A model generated the notes under the pieces. The model saw nothing but the letters and a program-made list of their open reading frames with translations. It had not been told where the DNA came from and ran no database searches. A program made the translations under genes and the position numbers. Below, piece by piece: positions 14,001 to 28,233 of a DNA stretch of 64,000 bases. Source of the stretch: Chionoecetes opilio (Eukaryota; Arthropoda; Malacostraca; Decapoda; Majidae); contig JACEEZ010003598.1 in the NCBI GenBank assembly GCA_016584305.1, positions 218,501-282,500 on the forward strand, given 5' to 3'. Each line of letters opens with the position of its first letter. Positions within the stretch are counted from its first letter, which is position 1.

Positions 14001-17000
14001 TGTCTGTCATCGCGCGATGAAAAACATGAGAAGCAAAATGCGCAACAGTTATACTTGCAGATACAAAGCATAAAACAACGCTGAAACAGGGTAGATTATA
14101 CAGTCATGATATAAACTACTGTGTAACATCTTCAGTGGCACATAAAAATCAGTAGTGATGCTATAATTTGTAATATTTGGCGCCTGGCGACTTCACTGTT
14201 ATCTACGGTAGGCTGCGAGGCCTCACGCCGATCAGCTGAGTCACGTGTTCCATCCTACCCCTCCCTGACACGATGTCATGTAGCCTTTTACAGTATTGTT
14301 TATTACAGCCCTGCTGTTCTCATGTACTGCTTATTTAGTAATAACATGTCCATTAATACCAATTGTGTTGTTATAAGATAATGTAATGCTCCATTACTAG
14401 TAAACATTATGATTAAATCATTCAAAATGTCACCGAGCGGCAACCGCCTGCCATGGTGAAATTACTGGCCGCACTAATTTTTCTAACTTCATCTCACGTC
14501 TAAAGGAAGCTTCAAAAAGCATATGGTTATAGAATATTTTGTGCTTAGAATTACATGTTCTTTCACCTGTATCAATATGTGCAGAAACTCGTGTTACACC
14601 CTGTATAAAGTAAATGCTGGAACACTCAAACCTTACATTACATAAACACATGACTCATTAACACTAGCACTCAGCATACTGTCCATACTAAATAGCAACA
14701 AAAGGTCATACTACAAGCAGTATGCATAGGCTATTCAAGTGCCCAGAGCTTTTGGACAGCACCGTATATATCAGGACAATATTAATAAGCAGAGGTGGGC
14801 ATCGTAATTTTTTTTCCAATTCCACAATCGCAATTCCGACCTGCACCAGTCCGCAATCGCAATTCCGCAATTTTTTTCAGATAAGCCTTTTCGCAATCGC
14901 AATTCCTCAATTCCGCAAACTAATTTTGACACCTACAATTAAAACAAAACACCTACAATTTAAAAAAAAAATGTCTCTAGACTCTTTATTAGTGTTTAAT
15001 ACTTCTGTATTCCTATTCTGTTTCTGTCTATACTTGTTACTTGTCCTTCACAATTAAGTCTTTGTCTCTTTTAGTTTTTTCTTTACTTTTACACTTCACA
15101 GTCTACTGGCTAGTAATCACTAATCTAAGTAATCTACTAATCTTCCTCTTACTCCTCCCACTTCTTCTGGTTCAGCATGTGGAGGTTGGCAACTAATCAC
15201 ACACACGGCCAGCGTACACGCTCTCAATCCCAAGTTCCAGCACGCACTGACTGAGTGACTGTGCTACACTTGGCAAGTTGGCAGTTGGCAGTGTCGTCTC
15301 CACAATATTTGGTGGGAACTTATGTTCACACGGGCACTTGCCACTTTGAAGGTGGTGACCGTCACAATTATTGCGATTGCGTTTCAAAACTTTGGCGGTC
15401 CGCAACCCGCAATTCTGCATTTTTTTCAGGCATCCGTAATTGCGCAATTCCGCAACCGAATTACCCATTCCGCCAGTTATTGCGATTGCGTTTCAAAATT
15501 TTGGCGGTCCGCAATTCGCAATTCCGCAATTTTGTCAGGCATCAGTAATTGGGAAATTCCACAACCGAATTACCATTCCGCAAGTTGCGGAATTGCAGAC
15601 TAAAATTGCGGAATGCCCACCTTTGTTAATAAGCCATCACGCTCTTTCCCTTTCCCTGCTATCACATTACTAGCAAAGACTGACAAGAGTTCAACCCCAC
15701 TCCCCATGACTGGACACACTTCATCACACAGCACACCATGACTGGACACACTTCATCACACAGCACACCATGACTGGAAACACTTCATCACACAGCACAC
15801 CATGACTGGACACACTTCATCACACAGCACACCATGACTGGACACACTCCATCACACAGCACACCATGACTGGAAACACTTCATCACACAGCACACCATG
15901 ACTGGACACACTTCATCACACAGCACACCATGACTGGAAACACTTCATCACACAGCACACCATGACTGGAAACACTTCATCACACAGCACACCATGACTG
16001 GACAACTTCATCACACAGCACACCATGACATGGACACACTTCATCACACAGCACACCATGACTGGACACACTTCATCACACAGCACACCATGACTGGACA
16101 CACTTCATCACACAGCACACCATGACTGGACACACTTCATCACACAGCACACCATGACTGGAAACACTTCATCACACAGCACACCATGACTGGACACACT
16201 TCATCACACAGCACACCATGACTGGACACACTTCATCACACAGCACACCATGACTGGAAACACTTCATCACACAGCACACCATGACTGGACACACTTCAT
16301 CACACAGCACACCATGACTGGAAACACTTCATCACACAGCACACCATGACTGGAAACACTTCATCACACAGCACACCATGACTGGACAACTTCATCACAC
16401 AGCACACCATGACAGGACACACTTCATCACACAGCACACCATGACTGGACACACTTCATCACACAGCACACCATGACTGGACACACTTCATCACACAGCA
16501 CACCATGACTGGACACACTTCATCACACAGCACACCATGACTGGAAACACTTCATCCCCCACAGTGACACCATGAACTGGGACACACTTCATCACACAGC
16601 ACACCATGACTGGAAACACTTCATCACACAGCACACCATGACTGGAAACACTTCATCACACAGCACACCATGACTGGACACACTTCATCACACAGCACAC
16701 CATGACTGGACACACTTCATCACACACGCCATGACTCACCAATTGAGCGACAGTAGGCATCCTCGAGTCGCTTGATGATCTCCTTCAGGGCCAGCGTAGT
16801 CTCGTTGCCGCCCACAAAGGTTGACAGGGGCAGCTTGAAGGAGCGCTCCATGTCTGACTCCTCTGTGTTATGAGGGAGGGGCGGAAGGGTTTATGAGGTG
16901 GAGGCGGAAGCAACCCTAAACCAATCAATCAACTATAGGTACAGTACAATGAGCCAACATATTTACAATTACTGTATGTGCTAAAATGTCATCTACTTGA

Positions 17001-18348
17001 TCTTGACTTTTGCTCAATTTTCTGAATATATAATCAAATGTCATAAGGATATAATTAAATAAGCTTTCTATTTCAAAATACTGAGTCAAGTAGGAAGACA
17101 TCCATATAGCCAGCCTTAATAATAGGGTTACAATCATTACCTACATACTGTGCCTGAAATTGTTTTTGCAGCTTTGAATCAACAGCAATCAATAAACAGA
17201 TAAAATCACTATGAACAGAAGACATGAATGCTTTTGAAGCCATTGTTCTAAATATTTTGGCATCATACTGCATTCCTTTACACAGAGAAGTTCAAATGAT
17301 CTGCCTTAGACTGTAGGAGACTCAAGGCTATATACATAAATGTTACTTGATGTATTCATGGCTGATTTGATACCTGTGAGAAAATGTTCAAGCCTTACAA
17401 TGCAGTCTTTAAGCACTATGAAGAAGGAATGACTCACTTTGAAAATGGTTGCTGGCAAATGCTATTTCAGACCAGCACAGGACTGACAACTCTTAAAACA
17501 AATAAACACACTAGATACAAATAAACAAAACTGGACTGGCAGACAGAGATGAAAGCACAGCAGAGAAATCAGAGGGAAACTTAGCTAGTACTAGAATGTT
17601 AGTGGAAAATGAGTGAGAGAAAGAGTGAAAGGGATGATAACACACCAATCAATATGTGCATGATGAATTAAGAGTAGATCCTCGCTCTCAAAGACAGGTT
17701 GGCTCTGTATTCATCACCACTTTTTTAGGGATTCTATAGACTGATCAATTGAACAAATGATGACTGAAAATCTATACTAAACAGCATTCATACAAAACAA
17801 GTTCACATTCAACATGCAGACACAGAGAGGACAACACAAGTTTATTCAGTACCTCCTCGTGTCTAACAAAACAGGGTAGTTTTAATCATGAGATATCAAC
17901 AGTAGTCCAGGACACAGCACAGGTTCAACGGTCTATCAAGGGTGACCTATCCATACAGCAATGCCTTCGTAAGACTTCTTGGTAAAAATAAAATAATAAT
18001 AGCCTACAGGCGCTATAGGCTCCAACGTAAAAATAAAAAAATAATAAAAAAAAAAATTACTTGCAAAAACTATACTTGCTCTGAAACTTACTAAAGAGAA
18101 GAGGGAATACTTAAGATCAATGAGGATCAACTTCTCTCTGAATAAAAAAAATGTTACAAAAACATGAAGTTAACTGTCAATACAGTAAAACTTCTCATAT
18201 TCGGAGTAATTGGGCCAAGGAGTGGTCCGAGTAATGCAAGGATCCGAATAATGGGGGGATATGGAAAAAAAATAAATAATAAAAAAAAAAAATAATAATA
18301 ATAATAATTTTAGGTGTATATATAGCTAGGAAATTTTGACCCCTATAT

Positions 18349-18445
<97 letters not shown>

Positions 18446-18451
18446 TAAATA

Positions 18452-18518
<67 letters not shown>

Positions 18519-21500
18519 TGGTCCGAATAATGTCAAAGTACAAATAATGAGTCGAATACGAGAGGTTTTACTGTACTGTGAAATATATGGATTGCATTGT
18601 TATACTGTTAGATGATTTAGTACATGCATGCAAAGCCCAGGTCCCACTTAGTGGTTGTGAGGCCACGTCAACCCACGCCATGCCAACGCGGGTTGACGGG
18701 TCACACACAGACACAGACACACAACTTAACGTGGTCCTAACTACATGTATGGTAACGCGGGTCAGCGCGGGCAGACGAGGCCTCGTTCCTGACGTGGCGT
18801 GATTTTTGAAAAATTCAAACAGTATAATTGTTGTGTCAGCCCACGTCAGTTACCCTGGACAAATGCTGTGGCCATGACGTGGCCCTGTCTTTGTCTGACG
18901 TGGCATTAATGTCGCTGACGTGGCGATTAGGCCGACGTGAGTTCACGCAAAAATTTCCCACGTCAACCAGTGTCATGCAATGTTCTCTAATGTGGGTTGA
19001 CTTGGACCCGTAACCTCATAGTGGGACCCGGGCTTCTATCTTCACCTGGCAACAAGATAGCTTCCATATGGACTAATTTGTAAGAGGCAGCAAAATAATT
19101 ATTAACACAAAGCATATAAGGAGGGATATAGTTACAGCAGAAGACAGATTTACTGAAACAGTGTGGCATTTAATTATTTAAGACAAAAAGCTTTCACACT
19201 CATGACACTATGTTAAAGCAACACTTGTTAGTATTAGCCTCAGTCATATGTAACAGGTGAAATAAGGTGCCTCTCCATCTAGAGAGTAATGAAATATTAA
19301 GTACATGTTTTTAAATGAACTGCTAAATGAAATGTTCTTATGCCAGTAATCAAGATTAAAAAGTAAACAAAACATTGATGTGGGCCCTTGTGGAAGTAGA
19401 GCAGCGGCCCCTTGGTGGTGGTTAGCACACTCAGCTCATAACTTAGAACAATGCAATGAACACAAACATGCGTAAGAAAACAAAGACGTAACTTATGAAA
19501 ACGTAAGTAACCAACCTAAGAAAACTGCTGCGTCAAACATGTCATGAAAACTATATTCACCATTATATGTTTTAAAAGGAAAATCTAATACATAATGTAA
19601 CCTGGTTTATAAAATTTTCCTACTTTGGATTTGGCACTCAATTACTCACACTTTACAAATGACTAACTGTGCTAAGGAGTCTAACCAAGGCATCAATATC
19701 TACCCACATCTTCCATATGCAGTAACACTTCAATTAAATGGACACTGATTGACTGATATTTACTGATAAGTCAGATTTCAGAATATCCAAACAGAATTTC
19801 AGAGTCTGGACTGCCTATGGATATTCAGATTTGTCTGCACTTGCTGTGTGCATATGTACCCGTTTCCACACATTTCAATGAGGACATCGCTCACATCTTT
19901 AAGTGTCAAATTTCATCAGTTAATTATGAACTGTATTTTCGTAGGATTTAGTATTGCAAAGGGGAATACCAAGAAACGGACTATTTCAAGCAACGGACAT
20001 TTAGACCGTTAAGTCGAGGGTCGAGTGTATTTAGTATTGCAAGGCAGGCTCTTCACCCCTCACCCCCTCCTCGTCCCTTATACCCACCTCTTGTGACACG
20101 CAGGAAATACAGACACACTCTACGCCCCCTGTCTCATGGCTGGCTTCATGATTACCCCCCGTCTCATGGCTGGCTTCATGATTACCCCCCGTCTAATGTC
20201 TGGCTTCATGATTACCCCCCGTCTCATGGCTGGCTTCATGATTAACCCCCATCTCATGGCTGGCTTCATGATTACCCCCCGTCTCATGGCTGGCTTCATG
20301 ATTACCCCCTGTCTCATGGCTGGCTTCATGATTACCCCCTGTCTCATGGCTGGCTTCATGATTACCCCCCGTCTCATGGCTGGCTTCATGATTACCCCCC
20401 GTCTCATGGCTGGCTTCATGATTACCCCCCGTCTCATGGCTGGCTTCATGATTACCCCCCGTCTCATGGCTGGCTTCATGATTACCCCCCGTCTCATGGG
20501 TGGCTTCATGATTACCCCCCGTCTCATGGCTGGCTTCATGATTACCCCCCGTCTCATGGTGGCTTCATGATTACCCCCCGTCTCATGGCTGGCTTCATGA
20601 TTACCCCCCGTCTCATGGCTGGCTTCATGATTACCCCCCGTCTCATGTCTGGCTTCATGATTACCCCCCGTCTCATGGCTGGCTTCATGATTACCCCCCG
20701 TCTCATGGCTGGCTTCATGATTACCCCCCCGTCTCATGGCTGGCTTCATGATTACCCCCCGTCTCATGGCTGGCTTCATGATTACCCCCCGTCTCATGGC
20801 TGGCTTCATGATTACCCCCCGTCTCATGTCTGGCTTCATGATTACCCCCCGTCTCATGGCTGGCTTCATGATTACCCCCCGTCTCATGGCTGGCTTCATG
20901 ATTACCCCCCGTCTCATGTCTGGCTTCATGATTACCCCCCGTCTCATGGCTGGCTTCATGATTACCCCCCGTCTCATGGCTGGCTTCATGATTACCCCCC
21001 GTCTCATGGCTGGCTTCATGATTACCCCCCGTCTCATGGCTGGCTTCATGATTACCCCCCGTCTCATGGCTGGCTTCATGATTACCCCCCGTCTCATGGC
21101 TGGCTTCATGATTACCCCCCGTCTCATGGCTGGCTTCATGATTACCCCCCGTCTCATGGCTGGCTTCATGATTAACCCCCATCTCATGGCTGGCTTCATG
21201 ATTAACCCCCATCTCATGGCTGGCTTCATGACTAACCCCCAGCCTGACTACACCGCAGTACACCGTGAAGCGGGCGGTGACGTCGCCACATCCCTAGGCT
21301 ATAAACATTCATGTATTTTTACTTCTGTATCAATTTTCTGAAAGTTATTTTATGTACTTAGAATGTGTATTTAAGGTGTATATTCAGGATGCGCATTTTT
21401 GTGAAGCTACTCTTGGTTTTATGACATATTTGGGAAGAAAGCACATTATGTATGAATGAGAAAAATTAAACATAAGCAGTGCACAGATCACTTATATTTC

Positions 21501-24500
21501 AATAGTGGATTACTGGTGTTAAAAGCATGTCATCTATCCAAAGCAGTGATATTGAGCACAAGCACATGCATATAAGTGTAACTATAAAAAATTATATGTG
21601 CTGTTGAAGCTTGAGACAAGAGGCTCTGTGGCAAGTGTTTGTGATAGGAACGGGATCAAGAAACAAATTGCTTCTGATATCCCAGAATCCAAGACCAACG
21701 CACAGTCAACTTCACAAAGTGCTCTGCCCAAACACTGTCAACGGAAGCCCTAACACTTGTTGCACCTAGATTGATTGAAGTACTGTAGTCTATTTTTTTT
21801 AACGAGGCGAAAATTCCATTCTATCTTAAGGTCTCGTGCTTAAAATGATGCCTATGTTTACCTGATAATATGGTTAACTATGATGAAATACAGCTGAAAT
21901 TAAGAAGAAGTGTAGTATTCCCTTCTCCTGGCATCAAATATCAGTCAGTAAGCAGCAAGGGGTCAGGATTTCTTTCCTCGTTAAAAAAAAAGACAATAGC
22001 TAAAATTCAAGATATAAAAATATATCATGCTACAGTTGTCCGAGGAATCAGAAACTTCATATTATCAACACATTGCATGTATAAATGATATATCGGGGAG
22101 AAAGAAGTACAGTTGGTGGTGGCATAAGCTGCTTCCTTAACCCCTTGAGGCCCAGAATGTAATTTCCATTGTAATTTGGGTGCCATTAGAAGATTTTTAG
22201 TGAATATAAGCAATATTTTATAGATATGACCTGTTTAGTATCCTTGTCCACTAACTCATTTGGTATATTAAGTGACTTTTCTTAATTTTATGGCTCGAAA
22301 ACATACAATTTTTTATAGCAAAGGAAAGATTTGGGTGTGAAGGGGTTAATGACAACACTGGCCCGCTACAGCTGCTTCCAGGCAATGACTGATCTCATGT
22401 ACTGTACAGAGAATCTTCCCATAATGATTCAGTTGAAGGAAAGGTTACCGAGGTTAGACGGTCGATGATACGCTTCCTATTCTATTGTCGGCGTTCATCA
22501 TTTAAATTTGTGGCAGGAGTTTTACGCCCCGCATAGTCTTCCTGACAGGCAACTCCAGTTTTCGGCTGAGGGCCTCGGTGGATTGCCTCCCATGGCTAAC
22601 GAGCCCCACCTGCCAGGGTTTGTTGTCTGCCCTTCTAGAAAATCCACTCTCTCTCCAAATTTCAGCAGTTTACCCTCTTAGTCCATACAATTGAAGCATT
22701 ACTATACATACGTGACGAGGCCTTAGCTAACACTACGGTTCAACTTGGAACTTAAGAAGAAGAAAAATGTAAATCTACAAAGTCATCTACACTGGATCAA
22801 ATCTTACTCAATATTCTCAAGACTCAAACTTTAACTATCAAATCAAAAGCATAATTCCAGAATCAATTGTTACAGCTTTTTCATTACTGTCAGTTAGTTC
22901 AATGTACAAAACTTTTCGTGTCTAAATTTCATTCCTAAGTCCTCACATCATCCTGCTTGGTGACTTCATAACAATATTATTTGTGAAGACTCAAAACAAG
23001 GAACCATAAATAAGCAAAATAATCACAGTAGCATATTACTTATAGAACGGCAAAGGTGTGGCATTAACTAAAATAATGATGTTGCCTTTCCATATCCAAG
23101 CAAGATGGAGCATTCAGCGATGGGTTACTACAACTTACTGAAACGATTCATATAATTGCGGACGACCAGCTCTCTGCTCTGGCTGTCTTCCACTGTGTTG
23201 ATGCCAAGCGGATCAATCTTAGCTATGCTGTGACCACGGATCTGTGGGGAAAATCAACCACGTCACCCCCGCCACCACCAACACTGGACACACCCTTGAA
23301 GCAGCTTCCTCTGATGGCCTCCCTATACACCACCTCTAGGTGAAAACATACACACACACACACCCACACACACAATAGTATAGATTTCTGTCCATCGGCA
23401 TAGATTTGGGACACAGTATCATGGAGGGGAGGCTCACCACAGTGGCAGGAAGGCAAGTCTTCCTTCACCATGGTGCAACTCCTGATAATGTGACATGATT
23501 TTCACCTTCAAGTGAAAAATAGATGTTAGTAAAAATGAACTACAGGCAAACAGAGAAGAGATCACTGTTCTGATGATGTGAGGAAAAGGACAAATGAGGT
23601 TGTGAGGATGGATAGAAGCGAAGAGAAAAAAAACTCAATCTGTGAAGAAAAAGACAAATGAGGTTGTGAGAATGGAGATCAGTGAAAGAGGAAAAAACTC
23701 AATCTGTCCAGCCAAACCCAGAACTTCCCACATTCTACCCACAAGTCCTGGCTGCCAGGAAAACAAGGGAGGCACCAAGTTCCCGCAGCATCATACCAAT
23801 GTAATCAAAATAGTTGCGCACAACAGTTTTGCTGGGCAGGGTTGTCGGGTGCCGCTCTGACAGTGCCTCGCGATCAATGCCCAGAGGATCCAGCGCCGCG
23901 ACCAAGTGTCCACGCGCCTGTCATTGTGCGTGTGTAAACATGCCACTGTTAGTATCTGCTACACAAGGCTGGACACCCGGTTAGTCACACTGCAACAACC
24001 CCAGACTTGAAGGACCAAAGTCTCGATCTCAACTCGTAAATTACTAAAAATAAAATATAAAATAGAATCTAGGATGCAGAACTAAATTATTAGTCTATTT
24101 TTTTTAACGAGGCGAAAAATCCTGACCCCATGCTGCTTACTGACTGATATTTGATGCCAGGAGAAGGGAATAGTACAGTTCTTCTAAATATCAATTGTAT
24201 TTCATCATAATTAACCATATTATCAGGTAAACATAGGCCTAATTTTAAGCATGAGACCTTAAGATAGAATGGAATTTTTGCCTCGGTAAAAAAAATTGAC
24301 TTTAGGGAAGATAGTTTTTTTTCTTCATACAAATGGCCTTTTCCCAGACATAAGGGATGGCACAAAGCAAAGTAGACTGCTCACAAACCATGTAAACAGG
24401 CTGGGAATCTAAACTTATGCTCAGCCTCACTGTGCAGTATTGGACTTAAATCTTACATAGAATCTAGAAAACCTTCATTGTTATATCTTTTCACACACAC

Positions 24501-26399
24501 ACTCCTTTTGCGTACATTAAAGCTTCTTATTTACCTCACTTTGTTATCTATTATCTATCTATTTCTTTTCACACACACACACACCTCCTTTTGCGTACAT
24601 TAAAGCATCTTACTTACCTCACTTTGTTATCTACTATCTATCTATTTCTAGCTTGCGTTTTCCACAATATTCTGTATCAACTTTTATATATACAAATGCC
24701 TGCATACCCACATTTAGATTCATAGCTTGATATTCCCACTCATGCACACAGCCACGCAAACACACTTTTTTTTCTTCCATGCCTTGATATGTTTTAGTTT
24801 TTCTAAATCTGTCACCCAATAACTAGGATGTTAATTGAACATAATCAAACATTTAAGGCCCAAATAAACTAGAAAAAGAATTCCATGCATACAGATCTTA
24901 AAAAACCACAAGCTCAAACAGTACTCTGATCTATATCCATTAGTATCCACACTGCTTATCTCACGGGAAAATATAAGAATTAAACGTCATGACACTCTGC
25001 AATAGGTAATAAATTCATGTGATGAGCTTATCAGAAATGTCATCAAGGTTTGGCCCTTTGCTTTCAATATATCAACTTGCAATCTCTTGACATATTCTAC
25101 TTTCTATGTAGGACTGAGATAAGGTTATCACTGTGTGTGTTATCTACTCTGACACTATATATACTGCCAATTTCCTTATGTAATCAGTCATCAATTTACT
25201 ATTTACCTCCTCCAAAAGTAAACATTAATAGTGATGCCTCTATATCTCCCACCCTATATCTATCATCTCCACACCATTCTATATCTATCATCTCCACCAC
25301 TCCACCTATCATCTCCACCACTATATAGCATCATCTCCACCACCACTCTATATCTATCATCTCCACCACTCCACCTACCATCTCCACCACTATATAGCAT
25401 CATCTCCACCACCACTCTATATCTATCATCTGCACCACTCCACCTACCATCTCCACCACTATATAGCATCATCTCCACCACCACTCTATATCTATCATCT
25501 CCACCACTCCACCTATCATCTCCACCACTATATAGCATCATCTCCACCACCAATCTATATCTATCATCATCCACAAACACATTCAAACACCAGCACACCA
25601 TCAGGACTTCCATTACATCAAACACCTCACAGTTTTACCTTCCATGGTGTAGGTATTCCAACCCATCTAACACAGAGGTTCAAGTAATTAACATGGGTGA
25701 AAATTATGCCACATATGAACCACCTACAAGTCCTGTATAGTGGGATGCAAGTACATATAAACACTGTGACTTGAGGGAACTTGATGATATTGTCTGTAAT
25801 TTTAATCCTGTCAATATGAGGCGCATATTTCAGAAAGTCGATAAGCGCCATCAATAAAAAACTAAGAAAATGGCTTCAAAATGTTTCAATGTTCAAAAGA
25901 TATGAGATTTTGAACATTGAAACATTTTGAAGCCATTTTCTTAAGTTTTTTATTGATGGCGCTTATCGACTTTCTGAAATAAGCGCCTCATATGTAGTGT
26001 CAATATGTAGTAGACCTGCTTGTTGAATTTTGTGTTTAGTAGTTTATGGAGTTTTTTTTCTTAGACTGCAGTTTGTTTCTCAAATTTGTGGGAAAGTTTC
26101 ATTTTGAGACATTATGTGTTTTGTCTATTAATCAATGATGTTATATGTAATCATTAATGCTGTGCTCAATAAATACCTTTCTATCTATCTATGAGAGAGT
26201 TAGGAACCATTAGGAACCATCTTGTTGTTGCTGCTTTTTTGCCTGTATGCCTCCGGGTGATATTAAAATTATTACTATTATTATTATTATAGAGGTACAG
26301 GAGAACCTCGTTTATCCGGCACCCACGGGGGGGAGCGCATGCCGGATAACTCATTTTGCCGTTGTTTTGAGAGTTACTCTTATGGAATCCCCCAAATAT

Positions 26400-26437
<38 letters not shown>

Positions 26438-28194
26438 TTTTTCATCACAGGAACTGGCCAAGGGCACAACAAAAATGGGTAACACAAACCGGCTTAGTTG
26501 CCAGTCCCTATAAGAAGACAGTCAAGAATAAAATAAAAGAGGGGTGAGCCATTTAGTTCGGGAGGTGTCTTGTTACTCTTATTTTGAAAAGATGTAGTCA
26601 TAGGAAGTGGAAAAATAGAAACAGGAGAGAGTTCCAAGTTTTCAGTGGGGAAAAAAAAAAAAGCCTGGTCGAATAGTGCCCGTTGTTTAGGCTGCGTTGT
26701 TTTGAATGCCGGTTAAACGAGGTTCTCCTTAGTATAGCTAGTATCAATTTTGCTTCAGGACTTAAGTTCATTCCCACGTCTATATATTATGTTGTTGTTT
26801 TCTTGTATGCCTTCGGGTGAGTTAGGAGGAGGAGGAGGAGGAGGTATGTTGCATGACTGACCTGGTATGCCCTGATGATGCCCTGCACTGCCAGATGGTC
26901 GTCAATCACTTTGTCCGATATTGGAGCATCTGACACCATGTGGGGGGACGTGAGGGCCGGGGCCAGGGAGGAGAGGGGCACGTGGTGGGGCCGGGGCTGG
27001 GCCAGGGAGGGGGGCGCCGTGTAGGCCTCGCCGGGCCGGGCACCCGCTGAGGCATTGCGGAAAAAGGTGTCCCACGACTGGAAGAATTTTAAAAAATATA
27101 TAAATAAGGCCTCTTAACCCCTTCACGCCCTTTGCTATGTAAAATCATCTGTTGTTAGCCATTAAATTACGAAAAGTAACTGAATATAGCAAATTAGTTA
27201 GTCGACAAGGATACTAAATAGGTTATATCTATAAAATATTGCTTATATTCACTAAAAATTGTCTAATGGTAGTCAAATTACAATGGAAATTACGTTCTGG
27301 GTCTCGAGGGGTTAAACGTGTGGGGTGGAAGAAAATAGGCATGTTATAAGCTAGGTATTTTCCACATCCCAGGCTTCATAACATCATATGTAAAAATTTC
27401 TTAATAAATTATTCTCCATCATATCATCTCCACCACTCCACCTATCATCTCCACCACTATATAGCATCATCTCCACCACCACTCTATATCTATCATCATC
27501 CACCACTCCACCTATCATCTCCACCACTCCACCTATCATCTCCACCACTCCACCTATCATCTCCACCACTCCACCTATCATCTCCACCACTCCACCTATC
27601 ATCTCCACCACCACTCTATATCTATCATCGTCCACAAACACATTCAAACACCAGCACACCATCAGGACTTCCATTACATCAAACACCTCACAGTTTTACC
27701 AATAGAATAACTTTGATCAAGGCATGGATCAAAACATTCACAAAATACATGATTAGCCAAAGATAATACCAGTAATGATAAACAAGACAAAGATAATACC
27801 AGTAATGATAAACAAGACAAAGATAATACCAGTAATGATAAACAAGACAAAGATAATACCAGTAATGATAAACAAGACAAGAGAGATGGACAAAATATAT
27901 ATATAAAATGATAGCAAAGATAAATTGACAAATCAATGAAATAAGAGCAAAAAAAGATCATAGTTATATACAACAAATTGCAAAATTAAATCCTACATAT
28001 ATTGCAAAAAAAAAGCAGATTGAGGTGCGATTTACACCTAAACCACACACACACACACACACACACGGTAATTCAGTGACAAATGAATAATCAACATGAA
28101 TGACAAAAACATTCCTGATTTCATGAAACCTGAAAGAAAAATAAAGTGATCAAGACCAGGAATGAAACACAAACACACACACACACACACACAA

Positions 28195-28233
<39 letters not shown>

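Noticed and set aside
15704..16736. CRISPR-like 32-bp repeats
   Set aside because: Plain head-to-tail satellite without spacers, in a eukaryotic intron.
20131..21240. Long open frames and CRISPR-like periodicity in the 30-bp array
   Set aside because: Units are contiguous with no unique spacers, and the open frames follow simply from a 30-bp period divisible by three. No start context or splice structure.
22141..22345. Treating CCCCTTCACGCCC repeats as one large inverted region of the OGDH gene
   Set aside because: Copies occur in both orientations across the whole window, each with TTAA flanks, so they are independent insertions.
23642..23860. Plus-strand frame overlapping OGDH exon A
   Set aside because: It is the antisense of a well-supported coding exon with good splice sites.
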